Shown: piece after piece, positions 45,033 through 54,135 of the stretch
Position numbering within the stretch: position 1 is the first letter of the stretch
Layout of the letters: the number at the start of each line of letters is the position of its first letter
Assembly (NCBI GenBank): GCA_027490095.1
Contig: JAIXYT010000017.1
Coordinates: 1 to 61,286, forward strand
Direction of reading: 5' to 3'
DNA from: Sphingomonadales bacterium
GTDB lineage: Bacteria > Pseudomonadota > Alphaproteobacteria > Sphingomonadales > Sphingomonadaceae
Length of the DNA: 61,286 nt
The notes under the pieces: model-generated
What the model was told of the DNA's origin: nothing
Seen by the model: the letters and a program-made list of their open reading frames with translations, nothing else
Database searches by the model: none
Made by a program: the position numbers and the translations under genes

Positions 45033-45939
45033 GCGTCCTGCTCCGCCTGTTGAACCTGATGATGGCCCCGATGAACATGCCGTCGACGAGGGGCCCGGGC
45101 CTGCAGCCGGCCGGCTGCCGCCCGGGCTCTATATCGTCGCAGGCCCGATCGGCAACCTCGAGGACCTGACGGCGCGCGCTGCGCGCATCCTTCGGGAGGC
45201 CGATCTGGTCGCCTGCGAGGACACGCGGGTGACGGCAAAGCTGTTGCGGGCGGCCGGAAGCGCGCGGCCGATGCTGCCCTACCATGATCACAGCGCGCCC
45301 AATGTCACCGCGCGCCTGATCGACCGGATGGCAAGCGAATCGGTTGCGCTGGTGTCGGATGCTGGCACGCCGCTGATTTCCGATCCGGGCTACGGGCTGG
45401 TGCGGGAGGCCCGTGCGCGGGGGATTCCCGTGACCAGCGCCCCGGGACCATCGGCTGCCGTCATGGCGCTGTCGATCAGCGGGCTTCCGACCGACCGTTT
45501 CCTGTTCGCAGGGTTCCTTCCGCCCAAGGCGGCAGCCCGCGACAAGGCGATCGCGGGGCTGGCGGGCGTTCCGGCAACGCTGGTCTTCTACGAGACGGGG
45601 CCGCGCATCGCCGCGACGCTGGCGGCGATGGCGCAGGCCCTGGGCGCGCGCGAGGCCGTCGTCGCCCGGGAGCTGACGAAGCGGCACGAGGAGGTGCTGA
45701 CCGGAACCCTTGCCGCGCTGGCCGACCGGCTGGCGGGAACCGAACCCAGGGGCGAAATCGTGCTGGTGGTCGGCCCGCCGGCTGCGGAGGTGACCGGGGC
45801 GGAGGCGCTGGACCAGGCGCTGTTGACGGCGTTGAAGACGATGGCGCCCGGCAAGGCCGCGGCCAGTGTCGCGGCGGCGCTGGGTGTGCCGCGGGGGGAC
45901 GCCTATGCCCGCGCGATGGCGCTGAAGGCGCAGCCTTGA
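45031..45939 (+). CDS. rsmI: 16S rRNA (cytidine-2'-O)-methyltransferase RsmI
   Basis: Methylates the 2'-OH of C1402 in 16S rRNA. 302 residues of the tetrapyrrole-methylase fold: PPGLYIVAGPIGNLEDLTAR, CEDTRVTAKLLRAAG, SDAGTPLISDPGYGLVREAR, TSAPGPSAAVMALSISGLPT and ELTKRHEEVLTG. ATG 45031 overlaps the lpoA start codon by two bases on opposite strands, and no ribosome site is visible upstream, so the mRNA may be leaderless. rsmI-yraN next to lpoA (yraM) is a conserved order. Confidence 0.94.
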   Translation: MRPAPPVEPDDGPDEHAVDEGPGPAAGRLPPGLYIVAGPIGNLEDLTARAARILREADLVACEDTRVTAKLLRAAGSARPMLPYHDHSAPNVTARLIDRMASESVALVSDAGTPLISDPGYGLVREARARGIPVTSAPGPSAAVMALSISGLPTDRFLFAGFLPPKAAARDKAIAGLAGVPATLVFYETGPRIAATLAAMAQALGAREAVVARELTKRHEEVLTGTLAALADRLAGTEPRGEIVLVVGPPAAEVTGAEALDQALLTALKTMAPGKAAASVAAALGVPRGDAYARAMALKAQP

Positions 45940-46277
45940 GCCGGCGGGATGCCGAGCGGCGCGGGCGGCGGGCCGAACAGGTTGCCGCCCTGTTCCTGAT
46001 GCTGAAGGGCTGGCGAATCGTCGCAAGGCGGCGCCGGCTTCCCATGATCGAGGTGGACATCGTCGCGCGCCGGGCCGGGGTGGTTGCCGTGGTGGAGGTG
46101 AAGCAGCGCACGACCCTGGAGGGCGCGATGGGGGCGCTTGCACCGGAAGCGGCGGCCAGGCTGCGCGCGGCCGCGCGGCAGATTGCTGCGGAACAGGGGC
46201 CGGATCTGGTTGCCCGGGTCGATCTGATTGCACTGGCGCCCGGACGTTGGCCAAGGCATATTGCCGGGGTGGAGTAG
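45936..46277 (+). CDS. yraN: UPF0102 protein YraN
   Basis: 113 residues of the UPF0102 nuclease-like fold: RRAEQVAALFLMLKGWRIVA and PMIEVDIVARRAGVVAVVEV, then KQRTTL, with the Glu/Asp and Lys residues expected for an endonuclease-type site (E-V-D ... E-V-K). The function is not established. TTG 45936 overlaps the rsmI stop codon as TTGA and is needed to keep the N-terminal helix. Confidence 0.9.
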   Translation: MSRRDAERRGRRAEQVAALFLMLKGWRIVARRRRLPMIEVDIVARRAGVVAVVEVKQRTTLEGAMGALAPEAAARLRAAARQIAAEQGPDLVARVDLIALAPGRWPRHIAGVE

Positions 46278-46286
46278 GAGGGAGCC

Positions 46287-47075
46287 ATGGATCCTCTCGC
46301 CGGCATTGGGTGCCAGACCGACGCGGACATCCGCGTGGACGAGGCCGCGCTTCACCTGGCAGCAGCCGATCGGCCCAAGGCCGACCTTCGCCCCGACCTT
46401 GCCTGGCTTGATTCGCTGGCCGGGCGCCTGCCGACCGGGGTCGCCACGTCGGCACAGCGGGCAGCCGCACTGGTGGCGCTTCTGGCCGAAGGGGAAGGCT
46501 TTGCCGGGGCCACGGAGGATTATGACGAACCCCGCAACGCGGATCTGATTTCCGTTCTTGCCCGGCGCCGCGGACTGCCGATTTCCCTTGCGGTCCTGTA
46601 CGTGGGCATTGCCCGCCGGGCCGGCTGGAATGCCCGCGTCCTGGCGCTTCCGGGGCATGTTCTTGCGGCCATCGAAGGCGAATCGAGCGTGACGCTGATC
46701 GATGTGTTTGCCGGTGGGCGGACGGTGGAGGCATCCGAGTTGCCGAGCCTTGCCACCACCCTTGCGCGCGGGCAGCCGCTGCGGCGCGGCGATGCCGCAC
46801 TTCTGACGAACCGCGAAACGCTGGTGCGCCTGGTGATGAACCAGGCCAGCCGCGCGCGCCAGGCCGGCGACATCCAGCGGGCGCTCACGCTCTACCGGCG
46901 GCTGACCCTGGTTGCGCCGGCCATGCCCGCGCTCTGGTGGGAACAGGCACGACTGGAACAGCTGTCCGGCGACCTTGGCGCGGCGCGGCGGTCTCTGGCC
47001 GCGATGCGCGAGACCACCCGGGATCCTGCGCTGTCGGATCGGATCCGCCAGGCCTATGAGGCGCTGGCCCGTTGA
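46287..47075 (+). CDS. SirB1 family protein (transglutaminase-like with TPR)
   Basis: 262 residues. SirB1-type core: YDEPRNADLISVLARRRGLP, ISLAVLYVGIARRAGWNARV and LALPGHVLAAIEG (with the His seen in transglutaminase-like folds), then a helical TPR-like region (about 195-255: ALTLYRRLTLVAPAMPALW). The family has no firm function. ATG 46287 follows GGAGGGAG, nine bases after yraN. Confidence 0.88.
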   Translation: MDPLAGIGCQTDADIRVDEAALHLAAADRPKADLRPDLAWLDSLAGRLPTGVATSAQRAAALVALLAEGEGFAGATEDYDEPRNADLISVLARRRGLPISLAVLYVGIARRAGWNARVLALPGHVLAAIEGESSVTLIDVFAGGRTVEASELPSLATTLARGQPLRRGDAALLTNRETLVRLVMNQASRARQAGDIQRALTLYRRLTLVAPAMPALWWEQARLEQLSGDLGAARRSLAAMRETTRDPALSDRIRQAYEALAR

Positions 47076-47135
47076 CGGCGCCGCCGCTCGTCGGCTGAGC
47101 TTGGTTTCCCGGGCGGCAGCCCCTATCAGGTCGCC

Positions 47136-48107
47136 ATGGCGAAGACCCTGAATGTGGCGGTCCAGATGGATGCGCTGGAGTCCATCAATGTGGCCGGCGA
47201 TTCCTCGCTGGCGCTGATGCTGGAAGCCCAGGCGCGCGGGGCCCGGATCTTCCACTATCTGCCCGACCAGCTGGACTGGGATGAGGAGCGGGTTGTCGCG
47301 GCTGCGCGGCCGGTCGAGCTGATGTGGCCGCCGGTGCCCGGCGAGGCCCATTTCCGCTGGCTGGGCGAGCGTCGCCCGGTCGACCTGGCGGCCGAGATCG
47401 ACGTGGTGCTGCTGCGGCAGGACCCGCCCTTCGACATGGCCTACATCACGTCGACCCACCTGCTGGAGCGTGCACGGGACGCGGGCGTGCTGGTGGTGAA
47501 CGACCCGACCTCGGTTCGCAACGCGCCCGAGAAGCTGTTCGTGCTGAACTATGCCGACCTGATGCCGCCGACACTGGTGACGCGGTCGCTGGAGGCCGCG
47601 CAGGCGTTTCGCGCGAGACACGGCGAGGTGGTTGTGAAGCCGCTCTATGGCAACGCCGGTGCCGCGGTGTTCCATGTGCCCAGGGGCGACAGCAATCTGC
47701 CGGCGCTGGTGGAGCTGTTCGGCGAGGTGTGGCGCGAGCCGTTCATGGTGCAGGCCTTTCTTCCGGAGGTGGCGAAGGGCGACAAGCGGATCGTGCTGAT
47801 CGACGGGGAGCCTGCAGGGGCGATCAACCGGCTGCCCAAGGATGGGGAGATCCGGTCGAACCTGGCAGCCGGGGGCAGTGCGCATGCCACCGACCTGACG
47901 CCGGAGGAGGAGGCGATCTGCGCCCGGCTTGGGCCCGACATGCGGCGGCTGGGGCTGGTGTTCGTGGGGATCGATGTGATTGCGGGCCGGCTGACCGAGA
48001 TCAACGTGACGTCGCCGACCGGCATCCGGGCGATCGACCGCTTCAACGGCACCAACATTCCGGGCCTTTTCTGGGACCGCGTGCAGGCAAGGCTGGAAGG
48101 CCGATGA
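47136..48107 (+). CDS. gshB: Glutathione synthetase
   Basis: GshB joins gamma-glutamylcysteine to glycine with ATP, the last step of glutathione synthesis. 323 residues of the ATP-grasp fold: VAVQMDALESINVAGDSSLA, LLRQDPPFDMAYITSTHLLE, VNDPTSVRNAPEKLFVLNYA, GEVVVKPLYGNAGAAVF and FVGIDVIAGRLTEINVTSPT. Start ATG 47136. Glutathione is needed by the GST-like proteins downstream. Overlaps dedA as ATGA. Confidence 0.97.
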   Translation: MAKTLNVAVQMDALESINVAGDSSLALMLEAQARGARIFHYLPDQLDWDEERVVAAARPVELMWPPVPGEAHFRWLGERRPVDLAAEIDVVLLRQDPPFDMAYITSTHLLERARDAGVLVVNDPTSVRNAPEKLFVLNYADLMPPTLVTRSLEAAQAFRARHGEVVVKPLYGNAGAAVFHVPRGDSNLPALVELFGEVWREPFMVQAFLPEVAKGDKRIVLIDGEPAGAINRLPKDGEIRSNLAAGGSAHATDLTPEEEAICARLGPDMRRLGLVFVGIDVIAGRLTEINVTSPTGIRAIDRFNGTNIPGLFWDRVQARLEGR

Positions 48108-48724
48108 CCGACTGGATCGGCGAGCTGATCAACGGCTGGGGCTATCTGGCGGTCGGGCTGCTGATGTTCATCGAGACGGTCTTCCCGCCGATCCCGTCGG
48201 AAGTGATCATGCCGCTGGCGGGTGTTCATGCCGCACAGCAGGGCGCATCGCTGGCGGGGATGATCCTTGCCGGCACGACCGGGGCAATGGTGGGGAACGT
48301 CTTCTGGTTCGTGCTGGCCTGGAAGCTGGGGCTTGACCGGTTCGAGGGCTTCCTGGTGCGCTATGGGCGGGTGTTCACCATGGACGAGACGGAGATTGCC
48401 CGCGGGCGCGCCCTGTTCGAGAAATATGGCGCGGGCTTCGTGGGGGTGGGACGGATCCTGCCGACCATCCGGTCGCTGATCTCGGTGCCGGCCGGGCTTC
48501 TCCATATGCGTCCGCGCACCTTCCTGCTCTTTTCCACACTGGGCACGTTCCTGTGGACGATGGGGCTTGCCGTTGCAGGCTATCTGCTGGGGCGCAATTT
48601 CGGCGAGGTGGACCGGGTGCTGGGGCCGCTGTCGACGGCTGTCATCGTGATCTGCTTCCTCGTCTACCTTTACCGCGTCATCATGTGGAACCAGCTGAAG
48701 GCACGGCGCGACGGGAAGGCCTGA
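48104..48724 (+). CDS. DedA family membrane protein
   Basis: 206 residues, about five to six membrane helices. The DedA/VTT pattern is ETVFPPIPSEVIMPLAGV near the start (E and P-P-I-P-S-E), then FEKYGAGFVGVGRILPTIRS (G-R-x-x-P-x-R) and LISVPAGLLHM. DedA proteins act as flippases for undecaprenyl phosphate or phospholipids in the inner membrane. The ATG overlaps the gshB stop codon. Confidence 0.93.
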   Translation: MTDWIGELINGWGYLAVGLLMFIETVFPPIPSEVIMPLAGVHAAQQGASLAGMILAGTTGAMVGNVFWFVLAWKLGLDRFEGFLVRYGRVFTMDETEIARGRALFEKYGAGFVGVGRILPTIRSLISVPAGLLHMRPRTFLLFSTLGTFLWTMGLAVAGYLLGRNFGEVDRVLGPLSTAVIVICFLVYLYRVIMWNQLKARRDGKA

Positions 48725-48783
48725 GGCTGGAACCGCGGCCGATGAAATGATACTCCTGGTGCCATAACCGGGAGGAGATGCGC

Positions 48784-49401
48784 ATGTGGTGGCCCTTTGC
48801 CGTGGCGTTGATGGCCTATCTGCTGTTCCGCCTGTGGTATGATGGCGTGAGTGGGCCGCTGACGGCGGCCGAGATCGACGAGGGGCTTGCGCGCATTGCC
48901 GCGCGCGGCGGTAGCGTGGGCACCGAGCTGGGCGCGTTCCGCGGCTTTCTGGAGGCCGATGACGGGCGCGAGTTCGTGATGCTGAACCTGGTGAAGTTCG
49001 CGAGCGGAATGGCGCCCCATCCCGAGACCGGGGAACAAGTGCCGGCGCGAAGCCTGATGGACCATTACAGCCGGCACTTCATCCGGCGGCTGGTGCGGCG
49101 CGGCGGGCATCCGGCCCTGGTTGCGCGCAAGGTGGGGCCCTATGTCGACGCCTGGGGGGATGTGCAGGCGGACCCGGGTTGGAGCATCATGGGATACATG
49201 CGCTACCGGAGCCGGCGCGACCTGCTGGCGCTGGCGGCCGATCCGAGCTTCGGGCCTGTGCACGCCTACAAGGCGCTGGGGGCGGCCACGACGCTGTCGT
49301 TTCCGACGCAGCGGGTGATCTCGCTGTTCGTCGGGCCGCGGCTGTGGGTCGCCCTGGTCCTGCTGCTGCTGGCAGCGCTGTGGGCTCTGGCGTTCGGCTG
49401 A
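48784..49401 (+). CDS. Membrane protein with dimeric alpha/beta-barrel-like domain, unknown
   Basis: 205 residues. An N-terminal helix (WWPFAVALMAYLLFRLWYDG), a soluble middle with GREFVMLNLVKFASGM, then YSRHFIRRLVRRGGHPALVA and IMGYMRYRSRRDLLALAADP, and a C-terminal helix (LWVALVLLLLAALWALAFG). The soluble part resembles the DUF1330/EthD-like ferredoxin fold, but I do not recognise a named family. ATG 48784 is set by GGAGGAG six bases before it, against ATG 48778 that abuts the site. Confidence 0.75.
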   Translation: MWWPFAVALMAYLLFRLWYDGVSGPLTAAEIDEGLARIAARGGSVGTELGAFRGFLEADDGREFVMLNLVKFASGMAPHPETGEQVPARSLMDHYSRHFIRRLVRRGGHPALVARKVGPYVDAWGDVQADPGWSIMGYMRYRSRRDLLALAADPSFGPVHAYKALGAATTLSFPTQRVISLFVGPRLWVALVLLLLAALWALAFG

Positions 49402-49983
49402 TCAGGCGCCGACGAGCCCGCCCACGATCCGGTGCAGGATGGCGGTCGCGGCATCGGGCGTGAGGCTCTGGTCCTGCCGGAGCCGCCGCCACAGATCGAT
49501 GCTGAGAACCGCGTCGAGCGCTTCGAACTGGGCTGGATCGAGCCCCGGGCCGAGGACGGCTGCGAGGATGTCCCGCAGTTCGGCCTGGATGGCCCTGTGG
49601 TCGGACTGGAGGACAGGCGAGCGGTGGCGGTGCACGGCCGCTGCCACGGTGACGGGCATCACCTCTTCGAAGAAGCGGACCCGGCGCTCGACCAGGGCGT
49701 GCAGGCGCGCTTCGGGGGTGTCGCCGGCGAGGGGGAGGGCGCGCACCGGGGCCACCTTGTCGCGCATGATCGCGTTCATCTCGCGGTAGATGCCCTCCAT
49801 GTCGGAGAAGAGGCGGAAGACGGTGCGGCGCCCGACCCCGGCACGGGCGGCGACCGAATCGGCGCTGGGCGACAGATCGCCCTCGCGCACGAGCTCCAGC
49901 ATGGCTTCGACGATTCGGCGGCGGCTGTCTGCCGAGCGGCGGCGGCGGCCGTCTTCGGGGGCTTGAATCCGTCCTGCGTCCAC
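49402..49983 (-). CDS. TetR family transcriptional regulator
   Basis: 193 residues from GTG 49983 (an AAGGA site lies before it); an ATG at 50073 would add 30 residues. An N-terminal helix-turn-helix: RRRIVEAMLELVREGDLSPS, ADSVAARAGVGRRTVFRLFS (about 28-62), then a helical ligand domain. Divergent from the sulfatase operon across a 185-nt gap, so it probably represses that operon and itself. Ligand unknown. Confidence 0.9.
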   Translation of the reverse strand: MDAGRIQAPEDGRRRRSADSRRRIVEAMLELVREGDLSPSADSVAARAGVGRRTVFRLFSDMEGIYREMNAIMRDKVAPVRALPLAGDTPEARLHALVERRVRFFEEVMPVTVAAAVHRHRSPVLQSDHRAIQAELRDILAAVLGPGLDPAQFEALDAVLSIDLWRRLRQDQSLTPDAATAILHRIVGGLVGA

Positions 49984-50168
49984 GCGTCTTCGTCCTTCAC
50001 GCCACCGGGTGACTGTTCGGGCGATATTGACGCATTCGCGCGCCCATGTCACTATTGGCCCTTCAAGTGCCATAAAAAGAGGGGCAAAGGGCCCCTGGGA
50101 GGAGCGGTTGGTGCCATTGCGAGGATCGCAGCGCCGGTCGGCATGGGCGGCGCGCCGGAAGACCGGGC

Positions 50169-51428
50169 GTGCGGGGCTGGCTTGAAGCCCAGGGCTCCCG
50201 ATTGGTCACGAGCCCCGCGCTCCTGCGGATCGGCCGTGGCCTGCATGCAGCCAGGCGCAAGCTGATGGGTGCGGCGCCGACCCTTCACTATTTCCACGGG
50301 GTGGGCGACCCCTATTCGCATCTGGCCGTGCAGCTGTTGCCCCGGCTGGCGGCAGCTTATCCGCTGACGATCGTGCCGCACCTGGTGCCGCCGCCGGCGC
50401 CCGAAGCGGCGCCGGAGCTTGCGATGCTGGACGGCTGGGCGTTGCGCGATGCGCAGCGGTTGGCTGCGATGCACGGGCTTGCCTTCCCGACCATGGCGCA
50501 GCGGCCGGAGGCCGAGGCCATCGCTGCCGTGGAGGCGCATCTGGCCGATGTTGCCCCCGAGGCCTTTGCCGAAACGGCTGTCCGGCTTGGTCTGAGGCTT
50601 TGGGGCGGCGAGGGAATCGAGGCGGGCATTGGAGATCGGGCGGCAGCGCTGACGGACGGCGCAGCGGCCCTGGGTGCAGCCGGCCATTATCTGCCGGGTG
50701 TCTTTGCCTTCGAGGGCGAGTGCTATTGGGGCGTCGACCGGCTTCCCCACCTGGAGGCCCGCCTTGCGCCCATGCGCCGGTCGGGCCCGCCGGTCGTGCG
50801 GCAGCTTGAGGGAAGCGACGCGACCGGCGACGTGCGGGGCGCGGAGCTGCACTTCTTCCTGAGCTTCCGGAGCCCCTACACGCATGTGGCGGCTGCCCGG
50901 GTGCGTCGGCTTGCCGAGCGCTGGAATGCGCGGCTTGTGCTGCGGCCGGTGCTGCCGATGGTGATGCGCGGGCTTCCGGTGCCGATGGTGAAGCGGATCT
51001 ACATCGTTCGCGACACCAAGCGGGAGGCCGAGCGGCTGGGGATCGACTTCGGGAAGGTGCGGGACCCGGTGGGGCCTGGCGTGGAGCGGGGGCTGGCCGT
51101 GCTGCACCGGGCCATCGCACTTGGGCGGGGACCGGCCTTTGCCGAGAGCTTTCTGGCGGGCGCCTTTGCGCAGGCCGTGGACACGACCAGCGACGAGGGG
51201 CTGCTGATGCTGGCGGAGCGAGCCGGGCTGTCGGCGGCCGATGTGTCCGCTGCGCTGGCCGATGAGAGCTGGCGCGCGGTCGCGGAGGCGAACCGGGCAG
51301 AGCTGTTCGGGCTGGGCCTTTGGGGTGTGCCGAGCTTCCGGGTTGCTGATCTGCCGGCGCACTGGGGGCAGGACAGGCTGTGGGCGGTCGAGCAGGACCT
51401 GGCCCGAATGGCGGGAGCGGGGGCATGA
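50169..51428 (+). CDS. Double kappa-GST/HCCA-isomerase-like protein
   Basis: 419 residues with two DsbA/kappa-GST-like halves. The first (about 37-200) starts LHYFHGVGDPYSHLAVQLLP; the second (about 227-410) starts HFFLSFRSPYTHVAAARVRR and ends GVPSFRVADL. Both carry the x-P-Y-S/T motif of the HCCA-isomerase/kappa-GST branch rather than C-x-x-C, so glutathione binding is more likely than disulfide exchange. The fused double form is unusual. GTG 50169; the internal ATG at 50265 would shorten it. It overlaps the MBL gene. Confidence 0.87.
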   Translation: MRGWLEAQGSRLVTSPALLRIGRGLHAARRKLMGAAPTLHYFHGVGDPYSHLAVQLLPRLAAAYPLTIVPHLVPPPAPEAAPELAMLDGWALRDAQRLAAMHGLAFPTMAQRPEAEAIAAVEAHLADVAPEAFAETAVRLGLRLWGGEGIEAGIGDRAAALTDGAAALGAAGHYLPGVFAFEGECYWGVDRLPHLEARLAPMRRSGPPVVRQLEGSDATGDVRGAELHFFLSFRSPYTHVAAARVRRLAERWNARLVLRPVLPMVMRGLPVPMVKRIYIVRDTKREAERLGIDFGKVRDPVGPGVERGLAVLHRAIALGRGPAFAESFLAGAFAQAVDTTSDEGLLMLAERAGLSAADVSAALADESWRAVAEANRAELFGLGLWGVPSFRVADLPAHWGQDRLWAVEQDLARMAGAGA

Positions 51429-52498
51429 AGCGCTGGCTGGGGTTCGGGTTGCTGGGCCTGCTGTTGCTGACGGCAGGCGGCTGGTTCGCGCGCGAGCGGA
51501 TCGCGCTGGGGCTTTACCAGCGCGGGGCCGAGCGGGCCATGACCGCGAACAGCCTGGAGAGCCTGCCGGACGGGCTGCATGCCGCCTTCTGCGGAACGGG
51601 GAGCCCCCTGCCCGATCCGGACCGCGCCGGGCCGTGCCTGGCCGTCATTGCGGGCAAGCGCCTGATCATCGTGGACGCCGGCGAAGGTGCGGCGCGCAAC
51701 CTGGCGCTGATGGGGCTGCCGGCGGCAGGCATCGAGCGGGTGCTGCTGACGCATTTCCATTCCGACCATATCGACGGGCTGGGCGCGCTGGGCCTGCAGC
51801 GCTGGGTGCAGGCAAATGCCGTGCAGCCGCTGATCCTGCAGGGGCCGGTGGGCGTGGGCGACGTCGCGGCCGGGTTCAATTCGGCCTACCGAATCGATTC
51901 GGGCTATCGCACCGCCCACCATGGGGTCTCGGTCGCGCCGCCATCGGGCTTCGGCTTCTCGCCGCGGGCCTTTGCCTTGGCCGATGGGCCGGGGGTGATC
52001 CTGAACGAGGGCGGGCTGAAGATCACGGCGGTCGCGGTGGACCATGCCCCGGCCGAGCCGGCCGTTGCCTACCGCTTCGACTACAAGGGGCGCTGCATCA
52101 CGGTTTCGGGCGACACTGCGCAGTCGGCGGCGCTGGAGGCGCTGGCCGAGGAGTGCGACCTGCTGGTGCACGAGGCGCTGCAGCCGCGGCTGACGCGCAT
52201 GCTGGGCACCGCGGCCGGCCGCGCGGGCAATGCGGGGCTCGCCAAGATCATGGTGGATATCGAGGATTATCACACGGCACCCGAGCTGGCGGCCGAATCC
52301 GCTGCGAAGGCGCGGGTGAAAGCGCTGGCGCTGACGCACATCGTGCCTCCGCTGCGGCTTGCCGGCCTGGAGAGCGCGTTCCTGGGCGATGCGCACATGC
52401 GCTTCGACGGCGAGCTGTGGATCGCGGCCGACCGCGAGCTCGTGAGCCTGCCGGCAGGCGGCGGCATGACGCGGAGCATGCTTGGAGGGACGCGATGA
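51425..52498 (+). CDS. MBL-fold metallohydrolase (RNase Z/arylsulfatase-like)
   Basis: 357 residues. An N-terminal membrane anchor or signal (about 4-20, GFGLLGLLLLTAGGW), then a metallo-beta-lactamase fold with LLTHFHSDHIDG, the H-x-H-x-D-H motif (110-115), AVDHAPAEPAVAYRF, VSGDTAQSAAL (Asp) and LTHIVPP (His). Relatives include secreted arylsulfatases and RNase Z; the chemistry here is unproven. The ATG overlaps the upstream stop codon. Confidence 0.88.
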   Translation: MKRWLGFGLLGLLLLTAGGWFARERIALGLYQRGAERAMTANSLESLPDGLHAAFCGTGSPLPDPDRAGPCLAVIAGKRLIIVDAGEGAARNLALMGLPAAGIERVLLTHFHSDHIDGLGALGLQRWVQANAVQPLILQGPVGVGDVAAGFNSAYRIDSGYRTAHHGVSVAPPSGFGFSPRAFALADGPGVILNEGGLKITAVAVDHAPAEPAVAYRFDYKGRCITVSGDTAQSAALEALAEECDLLVHEALQPRLTRMLGTAAGRAGNAGLAKIMVDIEDYHTAPELAAESAAKARVKALALTHIVPPLRLAGLESAFLGDAHMRFDGELWIAADRELVSLPAGGGMTRSMLGGTR

Positions 52499-54135
52499 AG
52501 AAGCGCTGGATTCTGCTGGGAACTGCAGTCGCGCTGGGCGTTGCCGGCACCGCACTCTGGCAGCGCTATTGGTACTACACCCCCGGCCTGATCGGCGCGA
52601 TCCGCAACCCGGTGCAGCCCAACCAACCGGTGACATGGGCGCGCGGGCCCGAGACGGCGACAACGCCGGTTGCCGGGCGGCCGCCCAACATCATCCTGAT
52701 CGTGGCCGATGACCTGGGCATCAACGACATCTCGGCCTTCGGCGGTGGGATCGTGCCGACACCGCACATCGACCGGCTGATGAAGGAGGGCGCCAGCGTC
52801 GACAGCTTCTACGCGGCAAATGCTACTTGCTCGCCCAGCCGGGCGGCCATGATGACGGGGCGCTATCCCACGCGCTTCGGGTTCGAGTTCACCGCGGTGC
52901 CGCCGATCTTCGCGAAGAACATCGCTCACACCACCAGGGACGCGCCCGTTCAGCCGATCTTCCACGCTGACCGGGTGGAGGGGATCATGCCCTACGAGAA
53001 GATGGGCGTGCCGCCTTCGGAGATCATGATCCCCGAGGTGCTGAAGGCGCGCGGCTATCGCAGCCTGCATATCGGCAAATGGCATCTGGGGGAAAGCGAT
53101 GGCCTGAGGCCCGAGGACCAGGGGTTCGACGAGTCGCTTGCGATCCTGGCCGGCGGCGGGATGTTCGATGATCCGGACTCGCCCGATGTGGTGAATGCGA
53201 AACTGCCCTGGGACCCGATCGATCGCTTCATCTGGGCCAACCTGCCCTTCTCTGTCAGGTGGAACGGGGGGAAGCACTTCAAGCCGGATCGCTACATCAC
53301 CGACTATTTCACGACCCAAGCGCTGGCCGCGATCGACGCGAACCGCAACCGGCCCTTCTTCCTGTATCTCGCCTACAATGCGCCGCACACGCCGCTGCAG
53401 GCGAAGAAGAGCGATTTCGACAAGCTGGGCCACATCAAGGACCATCGCGACCGGGTCTATGCCGCGATGCTGGTCGCGCTGGACCGGGGGGTGGGCGAAA
53501 TCCAGGCCAAGCTGGAGGCGGAGGGCCTGGCGGAGAACACGCTGATCCTGTTCACCTCGGACAATGGCGGGGCCTGGTATGTGGGGATGAACGACCTCAA
53601 CAAGCCCTACCGCGGCTGGAAGGCGACGTTTTTCGAGGGCGGCATCCGGGCACCGCTGTTCGCGAAGTGGCCGGCGCGGATTCCGGCCGGCACGAAGGTG
53701 GCGGGCGTGGGCACGCACATCGACTTCATGGCGACGGCGGCCGCGGCTGCTGGCGCGGCGCTGCCGACGGACCGCAGGCTGGATGGGATGAACCTGCTGC
53801 CGAACCTGACCAGCGGAACGCCTATTCCGCCCCGCACGCTGTTCTGGCGCTCGGGCGATTATCGCGTGGTCCGCGACGGAGATTGGAAGCTGCAGGTGTC
53901 GGCCCGGCCGGACCGGGTGTGGCTGCACAATCTGGCGGCCGACCCGACGGAACAGCGCGACCTGTCGGCTGCCATGCCGGACAAGGTTGCAGACCTGCGT
54001 GCAAAGATCGATGCACAGGCAGCCGAAATGCCGAAACCCCTGTGGCCTGCGCTGCTGGAAGGGCCGGTCAGGATCGATGTGCCGCTGAACGCGCCGTGGA
54101 AGGAAGGGCAGGACTATGTCTTCTGGGCCAACTGA
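52495..54135 (+). CDS. Sulfatase, formylglycine type, first copy
   Basis: 546 residues. N-terminal membrane segment (about 5-20), then the alkaline-phosphatase-fold sulfatase: PPNIILIVADDLGINDIS with two metal Asp, ATCSPSRAAMMTGRYPTRFG with the sulfatase signature C-S-P-S-R (Cys112, expected to become formylglycine), LHIGKWHLG, LAYNAPHTPLQAKK and FTSDNGGAWYVG. All metal ligands look present. Substrate unknown. No formylglycine-generating enzyme gene is in the window. The ATG overlaps the MBL gene stop codon. Confidence 0.93.
   Translation: MKKRWILLGTAVALGVAGTALWQRYWYYTPGLIGAIRNPVQPNQPVTWARGPETATTPVAGRPPNIILIVADDLGINDISAFGGGIVPTPHIDRLMKEGASVDSFYAANATCSPSRAAMMTGRYPTRFGFEFTAVPPIFAKNIAHTTRDAPVQPIFHADRVEGIMPYEKMGVPPSEIMIPEVLKARGYRSLHIGKWHLGESDGLRPEDQGFDESLAILAGGGMFDDPDSPDVVNAKLPWDPIDRFIWANLPFSVRWNGGKHFKPDRYITDYFTTQALAAIDANRNRPFFLYLAYNAPHTPLQAKKSDFDKLGHIKDHRDRVYAAMLVALDRGVGEIQAKLEAEGLAENTLILFTSDNGGAWYVGMNDLNKPYRGWKATFFEGGIRAPLFAKWPARIPAGTKVAGVGTHIDFMATAAAAAGAALPTDRRLDGMNLLPNLTSGTPIPPRTLFWRSGDYRVVRDGDWKLQVSARPDRVWLHNLAADPTEQRDLSAAMPDKVADLRAKIDAQAAEMPKPLWPALLEGPVRIDVPLNAPWKEGQDYVFWAN

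Noticed and set aside
51241-52494. N-terminal extension of the first sulfatase
   Set aside because: The open frame runs back through the MBL gene, but the sequence there is a shadow. The true start is the overlapping ATG at 52495, followed by a membrane segment.
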